Positions 50,651 through 60,870 of a DNA stretch of 64,000 bases are shown here, piece after piece. Location of the stretch: positions 15,598,001 to 15,662,000 of the forward strand of contig CM020517.1 in assembly GCA_009823395.1 (NCBI GenBank), given 5' to 3'. The notes beneath the pieces were generated by a model. That model did no database searches. It was given only the letters and a program-made list of their open reading frames with translations, and was not told the DNA's origin. A program made the position numbers and the translations under genes. Source of the stretch: Thamnaconus septentrionalis. Taxonomy: Eukaryota; Chordata; Actinopteri; Tetraodontiformes; Monacanthidae. Position 1 is the stretch's first letter, and the number at the start of each line of letters is the position of its first letter.

Positions 50651-51380
50651 AAAAATAAATCTGCATGCAATGAGAACAATGCGTTTCAGCCAATCAAGCG
50701 AGACGCAGATCGTCGTTCTCGACGCGTCTCCGTAATTGATGGCTGACCATGTCACGTCTTCAGTCGCTCAATTACGGCTCGGCGGATATACTTGCCGCCG
50801 CCAACCGACGCCACGCTAAATCACATTAGCGGCTTCATCATGCGGACGAGTGTTTTCCGCATGAAGAAAAGAAGAAGAAGAAGAAGAAGAGAAAAAAATC
50901 TCAACACATCGCACCTGTTAGTTAGTGCTCTTCCAGTGGCTTAAAGAAAAAACAAACAAACAAACAATCAATACAATAATGGCAACAGGAGCAGCGCCCA
51001 CTCTTTAGCGAGAACGGGTCTATAGGTGTGAACGGGGCATCATCAACCCTCCGTGAGGAATACGCGTTCTGCTTATCGCGTCATCCACATTAAGGCTTAA
51101 CTCATTATAACAATTTGGAACGAGCTCGTTTTTCTCCTGACCCCCCAACCCCTCCCCCAACTCCTAACCCCCCACACACACACACACACACACACACACC
51201 TTCCCTCTCCTTGTGATTCCTCCCCTGGCGCCAGGCAGTTTGCTCAGAGATTACAATGTCAGGTCAACACCGCAGCAAAAGTGTCTTTAAATCCGGGCGA
51301 CCAGACTTGGTGGTGGTGGGGGGGGGTCGAGGCTTAGAATATTGTCTCCAAATTGCATTAGGTGAATATTAAGGACGCGC

Positions 51381-51388
51381 TATATAAA
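51381..51388 (+). promoter_or_regulatory. TATA-like box upstream of nkx2.4
   Basis: TATATAAA about 890 bp before the nkx2.4 start codon, followed by GCAAAGCGTA. A near copy of the whole stretch occurs at 51939-51955. It may mark a distal start of transcription; no transcript evidence. Confidence 0.3.
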
Positions 51389-51938
51389 GCAAAGCGTACA
51401 TGTATGTAGGCAATAGCCTGCTATAGGTCAGGTGCATATGTAGCCAGTCTCTTGTTTTTATTGTTGATCCCAGTGTTGTGTCCATGTTCGTGACTCTTGC
51501 AGTGACACTAGACTCGGGTTGGGTCTCTGCTCCCAACTCCCTTCTTTCTTTCTTTCTTTCTTTTTTTTTTTTTTTTTTTTGCTGTCATTCGAGCTTATTT
51601 GGACGTTGGCCCCCTCTCTGCAGTGCTGGGGCAAAATGACGCTCAAGAAGCATAAATGAAGCGGCCGTGCAACTTCATTGTGTCTCTTTGATGATACTCG
51701 GTGGCCCTTGTGTCTGCACAAAGTGCTCTCAAAGTTTCCAGAAAGAGCGGAATTCCCCGCTGACGACGACGGAAAAAAAAACGAAAGAAGAAGAAAAAAA
51801 AATCCTCCAGTCTGTTACGCCGTCAGATCAGCTGACGTGCACGACGCCGACGGCTTGTGCACACCTGCGGCGCGACTGTCAACAAAAGGAGACAATCGTA
51901 AATAATGCGACGCGCATCTATTCGTGCGCTGCGAGTTA

Positions 51939-51955
51939 ATATAAAGCAAAGTGTA
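51939..51955 (+). promoter_or_regulatory. TATA-like box, proximal nkx2.4 promoter candidate
   Basis: ATATAAAGCAAAGTGTA, matching 51382-51398 at all but one base. It lies about 340 bp before the start codon. A GC box (CCGCCCCC, about 52057) and CCAATAAA (about 52094) lie between it and the start codon. Confidence 0.35.
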
Positions 51956-52276
51956 TTTTCATGAGTTATTACTCCGAAAATGTCAATGACCATTATTTGC
52001 TGGGGAGTTTTTTTTTTCTGTCTTTCTTTTTTTTTTCTTTTTTTTCTTGCTCGCTCCGCCCCCTGTGTTTGTCGTAAACCTGGCTCCTGGCTCCAATAAA
52101 CCCGGGCTAAGAGCGCCCTGGGCTCGCCTCCTTCTCCAAGGCGATCAATAGGATCTCAGGCGCACTACAAGCACTCTCTTACGTAGACATCCAGCAAGGA
52201 GAGAGCCGATACAACAACACGGCTGATCTGCTCACAACACACACACACAAAAAAATCTCTACCTGCTTTCTGAATC

Positions 52277-53451
52277 ATGTCGTTGAGCCCAAAGCACACA
52301 ACGCCTTTTTCAGTGACAGACATTCTGAGTCCAATCGAGGAGACCTACAAGAAGTTCAGTGGCATGGACGGCGCAGGGAACCTATCCTCTTCACTGGGAG
52401 CCTACCGACAGCCGCAGGTGTCTCAGACCGGCATGCAACAGCACTCCATGGGACACAACGCGACCGTGGCCACCACTTACCACATGCCGCACGGCGTCTC
52501 GCAGTTTTCCCACAGCGCAATGGGGGGATACTGCAACGGGAGCATTGGCAACATGGGAGACCTCCCGTCGTACCAGGAAAGCATGCGGAATAGTGCAGCA
52601 ACAGGGTGGTACAGCACCAACCCCGATCCCAGATACTCCACAAGTAAGATTTCTGCATTTTTTAAAATTACATTTTTGCAATTTTTTTTAAAAAAATGTT
52701 TGTGCCATTTATGTTTTTGTTTGTTTTTTTTTTGTTTTTTTAATAAAGAAAATGTTTGCTAGTGAGGTGGAAACGCTCAGGACTCCTCATGTAAAGCTTT
52801 GGAAAATGTATTTAACGTGTGTGGCTTGCTGTGAAAATAATATTTATCATTTATTTGTTATTATTTTACCCACAATTTTAGTTACTATTTGTGACGGTTA
52901 AACTGAAAAGGAGACCATTCTTTCAAGTCTGCCCATTTATTTACACTAATTAAATTACTATTATTATTATTATCATGATTATTATTATCATTATCATTAT
53001 TATCATTATTATTATATGTTTGAAATGCTTGTAACTTAGCTAAATGAAGCATTTTGAAGCCAGCAATTCATCAAGACAGGCGAAACAGTGTTCTCCTCTT
53101 CTGTTTATTGAACGCATGTATATGTATGTATATTTTTGAAGTTTCTAGATACATGGGACCTTCCACAGGTATGAACATGACCGGCATGGGGGGTCTCTCC
53201 GGGATGGCGGACCCCACCAAATCCATGCCAGCCCTCCACGCTGCGCCCAGGAGGAAACGGCGCGTCCTGTTCTCGCAGGCGCAGGTCTACGAGCTGGAGA
53301 GGAGGTTCAAGCAGCAGAAGTACCTGTCGGCGCCCGAGAGGGAGCACCTGGCCAGCATGATCCACCTGACGCCGACCCAGGTCAAGATCTGGTTTCAGAA
53401 TCACCGGTACAAGATGAAGCGCCAGGCCAAGGACAAGGCGGCGCAGCAGAT

Positions 53452-53484
<33 letters not shown>

Positions 53485-53607
53485 GGACGGTAACCTGTGC
53501 CAACAGCAGGCGCAGTCGCCGAGGCGTGTGGCCGTTCCAGTGCTGGTGAAGGACGGTAAACCGTGCCAGAACGGCTCCAACACGCCGACGCCGAACCAGC
53601 AACAGGT

Positions 53608-53648
<41 letters not shown>

Positions 53649-53863
53649 GCCAAGCGCAGAGCCAGCAGCAACAGAACGGCACCGGGGTGGTGCTCGGCCA
53701 GCACCAGAGCGCGCAGCAGGTGAACGCTTTGGACCTGGAGGAGATGTCGCCCAGTCCGCCGTCACTGCACAGCCAGCTCAACATGGCCCAGATAGACACG
53801 TCAGTCGTCGATTACACCAGTAACATGGTCACCTCGAACCTCCTCTACGGCAGGACGTGGTAG
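52277..53863 (+). CDS. nkx2.4b: Homeobox protein Nkx2.4 (nkx2.4b type), two coding exons
   Basis: NK2-class homeodomain transcription factor close to Nkx2.1; in fish expressed in ventral forebrain/hypothalamus and thyroid primordium. Coding exons are 52277-52643 (donor CACAA|GTAAGA) and 53142-53863 (acceptor TTTGAAG|TT), joined in phase 1 to give 362 aa. The TN motif [11 protein letters not shown] is at residues 11-21. The homeodomain is at about 159-218 with [15 protein letters not shown] and Tyr54. The NK2-specific domain [17 protein letters not shown] is at 248-264. The protein ends NLLYGRTW, shared by Nkx2.1 and Nkx2.4. The start [27 protein letters not shown] and the motif [11 protein letters not shown] (323-332) favour Nkx2.4 over Nkx2.1, as does linkage to nkx2.2. 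Two Gln tracts, 11 Q (227-237) and 13 Q (279-291), flank the NK2-specific domain; mammalian Nkx2.4 lacks tracts of this length as far as I know. The 'b' label is inferred. Confidence 0.95.
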
Positions 53864-53977
53864 GACTTCACACAGTACTGGTACTGTCACTTTCTACGGC
53901 TTTTTTTTTGTTTTTGTTTTTGGTTTTTTACTATGTGAACCTGCGGATGAGCCCCAGTGCGTTATACATAGACGCGT

Positions 53978-54013
<36 letters not shown>

Positions 54014-54461
54014 AAGGCTGGAGGCTTCAGACCCACGGGCCTTTCGGGGTGCTGGAGGACAGGGCGCACAGAGGGCGCGCACCAGCTGATCAGGGCACAT
54101 TTTCTTGACATCTCTGAGAGGAGGGAGTCTATTTTTGAACATTGCAGAAATGTCCAGGGCTGCCCTCGAAGGTGGCCGCGTCTTTCCTGGGCTTCTTTTC
54201 TTTTCTTTTGTTTTTGCTATTCATGTTTTTTGGACCTTCCTCATGATGTTTTAAACTTAGTCTATATGTTGTTGAAACAAAAAGGAATGCTGCTTGAATT
54301 GAGTGCGGACTTGGGTTGGGGGGTTGGGCGGGGGTGGGGGTGGGGGGGTTAAAGGAGGAGAATCAGGTCTGAAGTACACTAAAGGCACCACTCCTTATTT
54401 GCGGTGATAACGTGGTATTTTATCCTATTAATATTGTAAACTAATGTATTCATTTAGACTT

Positions 54462-54471
54462 AATAAATAAA
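54462..54471 (+). terminator. nkx2.4 polyadenylation signal, overlapping pair
   Basis: AATAAATAAA gives two overlapping AATAAA hexamers about 600 bases after the stop codon. Another AATAAA lies at 54643-54648. Either could be used. Confidence 0.55.
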
Positions 54472-54648
54472 GTAGGGGACTTGTACATTTGGCTAACACA
54501 CAAGAATGCGTTCAACTGTAATCGTTATTGCGTCCACTTTTACGTTTTTCTTTATTCTTTTGTAAGTTAAGAGAGAAAAAAAGAGGTACAAATGATGCGT
54601 GATGGCTGCTGTATATGTTTCAAAAACCAAGTGAAAGTTAACAATAAA

Positions 54649-55054
54649 TAACTTGAAGTGTGAGAGCCTTTCCTGAAGAAGTAATTTTTTTAGAGTGCAT
54701 TTTCATTATGTTGTGATTGAGACCAAATTGAGCTGGAAAGCAAGGTCGATGAGGGAGACAGCATTGTGCAGGTGACATTTTGGAGGGCTGCCTTTCATGG
54801 AGGGTGTCAGCAAGATACAAGAGCGTGAAATCACCGTCTGGGACCCGAAATAATAGAACACTTCTTGCTTGAGTCATAAAATAAAAATAGAATCACTGAA
54901 ATGATCATTTTGTCGTTTTTAATTTAAAGCTTAATAAATCTTAATATGTTCAGCCGCTGCTTCGGATCAATTTTACTGCAAATGGGGGCGCGAAAAAAAT
55001 AGGAGGATAATATGTTACACCAAATCCGTGATATTATTATCATCATCATCATCA

Positions 55055-55124
<70 letters not shown>

Positions 55125-55890
55125 GTTGCGTGGTCACTTTGAAAAGTTTATCTTATTAAAACAATTACATATTTTTATTAAAATAAAGTAATCGATGAAA
55201 TATAAAAAACCCCAAATATTACATCATAAATCCATAATTGGAATTTAGGAAAGTTGTAAATTAAGGTGCGTTTTTTCGGTTTTACGATCAGAACAGAAAT
55301 GAAACTCGAAGCATGTTACACGTATTGCTAAACTTAACTAAAATAATAAAAGAAAAAAATTTAACAACTACTTTTACCAAAAAATATGTCAAAGTTTAAA
55401 ATACATCATTCTTATTAAGGGATGTCAGATGGTCTTGTTTTTTTTTTGTTAAAAAAAAAAAAAATTCTTCAGAGTGTTTCTGTTGGGGTCAAAACAAACA
55501 AACAAAATATATATAAAAAATGCTACAAACCCAATGAGGCCTTATAGAGCTATTAGACCATTTATTTGATTTGATTGAAAAATAATTACCAGCAGTTTTG
55601 AGCCTTTTCACTGCATTTAATGTTTAATGTTTCTAATAACCTGCTGCACTCACACGCAGACCTTTATTTTATTTTTTTTACTTGCACACACTCAAACGCT
55701 GAAAGTACACACCGAGCCTGGCAATCTCTTTCGCAGATGGATGTTTTGTGCAAAACAAACTCCAAAGTGTTTAAGGTCATCTAATAGCACTAGTGTCGTT
55801 TCCCCTTTGCTGATGTCCTCCAAACCATTTTTCTTCCCCTCTTCCTTTTTTTTTTCTTCCCTTTTTATGATGGCATCAAACCATTTCACA
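54649..55890. other. nkx2.4 downstream DNA, AT-rich
   Basis: No supported gene. Contains a long (ATT)n array and several A/T runs. Frames here are short. Confidence 0.45.
55031..55124. repeat. (ATT)n/(ATC)n microsatellite
   Basis: ATT and ATC units followed by about 26 TTA units. Confidence 0.95.
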
Positions 55891-55899
55891 TCCTGCGGT

Positions 55900-56475
55900 C
55901 ATTTAAAGGCGTTTGGAAATTACTTCTCAATCCCCCTTAGCTGATGACACCCTGCGATGATGATGATGATGATGACAATGATGATGGCTATCAGTGTGTC
56001 TCAATGGACACCTTGGAGAGCCCCCATTTCCAGCCCCCTTCACATATACCTGGCAGCTGTATGTATATGTGCCATCATCGCGGCACACTTGAAGGAAGCC
56101 TCGGAGCCAATATGCACCTGACATTTTGAAATTGAGGACGCCGGCGCCATCAGAAGGGGGGGGGTCGCACGGGAGCGTTGAAAAACACAAATGCATTCCA
56201 CAATGCGCGCTCGGACACTGCCGGCTGTTCCTTATATTATGCTCCGTCCCCACCAAATTGTGGGCCGTGAATGAATGAGCTGTCAACAAAGATTTTGATG
56301 GAAGTGGAGGTGAAGCCATTCTTTTCTCCTTTCAATGGCCCATGGTTATGGCGCACTAATAGGCTATGCTTGGTAATCACTAGCTATTGTGCCTGTTGCT
56401 TCTCCTGGTTTATTGGCAGTGCATGGAACCTCTCTTTTGTAAAGCCCTATACGTGAGGCAGGCCGGCCCACTGTA
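55900..56475. promoter_or_regulatory. Candidate conserved non-coding element
   Basis: Complex, non-repetitive sequence apart from a short (GAT)n run (about 55957-55986). It contains CACTTGAAGG (about 56088, an NK2-type CACTTGA core), GGTAATCACTAGC (near 56371) and GGTTTATTGGC (about 56407). It lies 2.0-2.6 kb downstream of the nkx2.4 stop. Regulatory function is inferred. Confidence 0.3.
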
Positions 56476-57034
56476 ATTGCTGCTGCAGCATCAGCATCAT
56501 CAGCATCATCATCATCGTCGTCATCGTCGTCTCTGTTCTGCAAAAGTTCCGCCTCGGCTTCGGCCTCAGTCGGCATCATTGTTTCTGCGCGCGCAAGGTC
56601 ACTGGGACGAGAGCGGGGTCCGCGTGCGTGCACACGTGCGCGCACATCTGCACCACAGGCCAGATCTCCACAGCGCGTCTCACGCTCCCGACCAACAACA
56701 AACAAGCTATTCAAATAGCAAACACACAGAGCCGGGGCCGCATTAGAGCCGAGCAGCAAACCTTTGCATGAGCGCCAGCCAGCCAGCCAGCCAGCAGCGC
56801 CGCCTCATATATATTGAAAGGTTGGGGATAATTTGTTTCACCGATGTAAGGAATTTTCTAGACTATTCTTCCCAGGTAATTGCAGGTCGCGCAGCATAAT
56901 GCCAGCATGGAAGGAAAGCCTTGCTTCAGTCTCTGTCTGCAACAGCCACCACCACCACCACCACCACCACCCACCACCCCCCAACCCTCCACCTCCCTCA
57001 CCCTCCGCCCCACCAACTCCCTTCCTCCTCCCCA

Positions 57035-57250
57035 TTATTCTACTTAATATGTCAGAAGGTCTGATCGCAGAGAAACCTTTTCAAGTCCTATTGATGTGTT
57101 CCTCAATTGACCATGGCGACCTAGCAACCTGGAGAGCGCTAATTGGCCAGGCTTTAACATTATTGGTTGCATAGTTTACACAGAAACATAGGGCCAAACA
57201 TATAATCCCCATCTGCACAGCACTAGACGGTACACCAAGAAATTGTTTCT
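57035..57250. promoter_or_regulatory. Candidate conserved non-coding element
   Basis: A complex block after a C/A-rich run, with TACTTAATATGTC (about 57040), CCTCAATTGACCATGG (about 57101), GCGCTAATTGGCC (about 57137) and ATTATTGGTTGC (about 57159). Several homeodomain and CCAAT-type cores fall within 130 bp. Conservation is untested. Confidence 0.3.
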
Positions 57251-58504
57251 GGGCTTTTTTTTTTTGGGTGGGAGATAGAGAGGGGTTTTTTTTTTACGAA
57301 AGGAAAATCCAGGCTGACAGATTAAAGCAAAGGCTGGCCTAGTTTCTGGTGTGGAACATAATAGAGGAGCAGGATTCCTGGCCGAGGGCACATGGGTAAA
57401 GATAGAAAAAGAAGAACTCGGGCCTATATGTATATTTTCTTCTGTTATTTTCAATCAATTGACATTGTCAGCCACTGTGTCAGCAGTAATTTACAAAGTT
57501 TGCTTCCATCGCTTTCACAGCCGAACCCTCAGTCACAGTGGCCAGATCCCATCCCCACGTGAGCCGATTAGGGGGCGGCCGAGTTCGCTTTTCACTTGCC
57601 CCCCCCGCGCGAATGGATGGATTGAGCGGGCAAGTTCTCAAAGACACAGAGCAAGATTTTTAATTAGTCCATCGCCCTCGTTTTCTGTCAAGGAGAGACA
57701 ATTTTCTCGTTCCCCGCCGGAGTTGTTTGCCTTAGACAGAGGCAGTTTTAGCCCGCAAAGTCCGCAAGTCGTCGGCCCGCCGTGCGAACAGATCTAAAAA
57801 AAAAAAATAGCTTGCAAATAATTGTCAGCCTATACAGAGCGAGTGGTGGTGGTTTGGGGGAACAACATTTCAAGAAGGTCAGAGGACTCTGAAAGCAATT
57901 CTCCCACTAATAGATTTCCATGAGATTAAATATACCAAACCTCTCTTTTTTTTAACGCTACCTTTAGCTCACACGGAACAAATGCACGTACACACGCGCG
58001 CATGCGAGCGCTGAAATTCAGATGCTGCTGCAGGACTGCTAATTCCGTCGCTCGCCATGAATAACATTTGGGATGTACGAGGCAGTCGGGGAGCCGAGGC
58101 AACCTTTCCAAGACTGTTCACAAATATCTGCAAAAGGAGGTCAGGGGATGAAGGATGGAGGAGCAGGTTAGGAGTCTGTGAGTGAGTGAGAGTGAGTGAG
58201 AGAGTGAGAGAGTGCGTTGGGGTTTGGGGAGGGGCGGGCCGGTCGGCATCCCTTATTAGAAAACCATGTCACATTCTCTCCTGCTCCGGCCTGGGCTCCA
58301 CCGCGCTGCCAGTAATCCCCCCTCCAGGTCCCCCAATGCACGTTATTCAATTCGCTCATAAGTAGTTGGAGAAACTGTTTTCAGTCGCCACTAATAACTA
58401 CTGACCTCCGGTGACACAGGCCAACAATGGGTTTGTCAGGCCTGAAACGCACAACCAAAGAAGCTGATTAGGAACTCAAGAGGTTTGAAGCAAGAATCAA
58501 TGGC

Positions 58505-58546
58505 CGCTCTGTCCCGCCGCCACCGCCGCCGCCGCGCCGCCGCCGC
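58505..58546. repeat. (GCC)n-rich tract
   Basis: Imperfect CCG/GCC triplets, non-coding. Confidence 0.7.
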
Positions 58547-58908
58547 GCTTCCAGCACGGCGCTGCTGGCGGTTGTGGGACCTCCATTAGTTCTGCCTCAT
58601 TAAGTCCCACAAACTCGCCTTTAAGGAAATTTGTTTAGCCAATTCAGAAATCTATCACAGGCGATGGAGCGCCCCCCTGCTGAGGTGGCACAGCCCTGAA
58701 GTGTGTCGACCCTGCGCTGAGAGGCGTCCACCGCCGTGCTCCCGCTCTGCTGGCAGGCTTTGCTTTGGGCTTCACAGGAGCATTTAGACGTTTTCTCCAG
58801 ATGCAAATTCTAAAATGTAAATGAGTGTCTTTGTGAGGGAAGCCCTAAAAAAAACTGCTTCAACACTATAACTTCAACCCTCTGTTTAACTGTCTCTTAC
58901 AAGGTAAA

Positions 58909-59265
58909 CTAGCAGTCAACAGTTTGGACACACCTGTTTCTTCTTTATCTTGACTACTTTCTACACTGTGGATACATACTGGAGACATCAAATATATGAC
59001 CAAGATATGTGGGTTAATGAGGCAAAAGAAAAAATTTTCAATAAATAATATGTTATGTTATATATATTATATGAAGGGTGGCGATTCTGGATCATGTAAA
59101 ATATAAAACTTGTTTGAGTCATACCAGACTTTTTTGTTTAAACATATTCCATATGTGTTCATTCATAGTTTTGATGCCTTGAGTGACAATCTACAATGTA
59201 AATAGTCATGAAAATGAAAGAAAAACAATTAAATCTGACGTATGTGTCCAAACTTTTGACTGGTA
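58909..59265 (-). mobile_element. Tc1/mariner-like miniature element, long form
   Basis: Begins AGCAGTCAACAGTTTGGACA and ends with the inverted GTCCAAACTTTTGACTGGTA. It is the reverse complement of the copy at about 12955-13301 throughout, including the shared 'GATGCCTTGAGTGACAATCT' side. No transposase. Both long copies extend a few bases further (GGTCCRCTACCAGTC at one end), so the exact boundary is uncertain. Confidence 0.8.
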
Positions 59266-59540
59266 GCGGACCTCATAATATTGATAATTAATAATGACAA
59301 TTTAAGATATTTAAGGCCCCACAAAATTACTTAACAAAAAACAACAACAACAAAAAAGCTTGATTTTAGCTTCCTGCTAAAACAGATACTTTGTTGTACC
59401 TTTGACATTTTCATGAAGGAGCAAAAAAAAAAAAAGGGGCTGTAAAGGTGGTCAAAGATGGATGGAGCCATTGTCATTATCCTGTGGGGAGATATTTGTG
59501 CCCTTTGTGACATCAGAGGCTTGATTTTAAGGAAGCGCCG

Positions 59541-59574
59541 ACACTAGCACTAGCACTAGCACTAGCACTAGCAC
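59541..59574. repeat. (CACTAG)n hexanucleotide repeat
   Basis: About five and a half copies of a CACTAG unit. Confidence 0.9.
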
Positions 59575-60208
59575 CTCCTTTCTGACAAGCGCAGCCACCA
59601 AAAGAGAAACAGACTTTTGGTATTTCAGGCGAGTTCGCCGACGCACTATTGTCGTAAAATATCGGTCAAGTGAATTTTGCGTAATGTGGAGTCACTACAC
59701 TGCGCATTAGACGACCTCTGTCAACGGCAGTCGAGCAGACTGGCAAACTAACTCACTCCCAACATTGAAATGGCTCCATGTTTGTTGACAGGAAGGTCGA
59801 GCTTCGCCACGAGACCGTGTACCACCAGGTCACTGAAAAAGCCTCTCCCCCGTCTGTCATGGTCATCAGCGGGTACATAGACAGGTCCTAATCTGTCCAA
59901 TAAATGACAAAAAAAAAAAAAAAAAAAAGCAGAAAAGGAATTTTGACTCTTCACACTCAAATATGCAAAGTGAAAATGTCTTTTAAAGCAATGTTTTTCC
60001 TCCACCTTTTTTTTTTTTTTTACAACGTAAAAGAGTTAATCTTTGCCCTTCAAAATACTCTATTTTTTTTTTTTTTTTTACTTTTGAAATAGCAAGCGTC
60101 TTCCAGCTCACCGTTGCCACAGTAATGGCCAGCTGCCAGTCTGCGGATTACTAGTTAATAGGGCTCGGACTGGAGAGCGGTTCAATGAAGGTAGGCAATG
60201 GATAAGAT

Positions 60209-60209
<1 letters not shown>

Positions 60210-60269
<60 letters not shown>
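60210..60269. repeat. (GT)n microsatellite
   Basis: About 29 GT units; a shorter GT run follows at about 60297-60313. Confidence 0.95.
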
Positions 60270-60528
60270 GGCTAGGGCATAGTTATGTGTGTGGGTTTGT
60301 GTGTGTGTGTGTGCGCGCTGCTGGCTTTGTTTTATTTTTTTTTTGTATTTTTTCACTTCATCAACAGTCATGCATTTTAATTTGAGCCAAACAAGTGTGA
60401 GAGCTGCAAACATGATGCGCACAAAAGAGACACAAACAGTGTGTGTTCAAGTAAAACAGCTCGGTGAATATGAAAACAACAACAACAGAGAGGTTCAAAC
60501 TAGTTAATGGGGAACAATGATCTAGGGG

Positions 60529-60529
<1 letters not shown>

Positions 60530-60577
<48 letters not shown>
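60530..60577. repeat. (CA)n microsatellite
   Basis: About 24 CA units. Confidence 0.95.
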
Positions 60578-60579
<2 letters not shown>

Positions 60580-60589
60580 TAAAGACAAC

Positions 60590-60870
60590 GGAAGCAGCCT
60601 CCTCTCATCCGCCTGTCTGTCAAATTAAGCCCAGAAGGACGTAATCGTTTCTTCAAATATCACATTCTATAATCTGCCCCCTCCAAAACACGCATGAGGC
60701 TCAGTGCGGCCGTCCCCGAGGGCCACGGGGGCCAAAGAGGACCACCCACTTTCTTTTCAATTATCATCTTGCGGCAACCTGTCTCCTCTCCAGCATTCAG
60801 CGGGAGACACTGACTGCTCTCGAGGGGGAATGACAATTAGACTGCTGTTTGTCCCTCCAATCAACTTGCA
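60590..60870. promoter_or_regulatory. Candidate Hedgehog-responsive element downstream of nkx2.4
   Basis: A non-repetitive block with the exact GLI core GACCACCCA at 60740-60748. Homeodomain-type cores follow: TCAATTATC (about 60758) and GACAATTAGAC (about 60832). It lies about 6.9 kb after the nkx2.4 stop codon. Nkx2.4 and Nkx2.1 expression in the ventral forebrain depends on Hedgehog signalling, so the site is plausible, but no function is shown. Confidence 0.4.

Larger units (their letters stand above)
59575..60589. other. Intergenic DNA with poly(A), poly(T) and GT/CA repeats
   Basis: No supported gene. Long A run (about 59910-59928), T runs (about 60007-60022 and 60063-60080), then GT and CA arrays listed separately. 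Confidence 0.5.

Noticed and set aside
53054..53141. Upstream open frame before nkx2.4 exon 2
   Set aside because: Intronic: the conserved ISR(Y/F)MGP junction needs splicing from 52643 to 53142.
53105..53704. 199-codon antisense frame over nkx2.4 exon 2
   Set aside because: Leu-rich mirror of the CAG-repeat, GC-rich homeobox exon; the sense strand encodes the conserved homeodomain.
58667..58687. C-rich stretch resembling a reverse CTCF core
   Set aside because: Three mismatches to the consensus in the best alignment.
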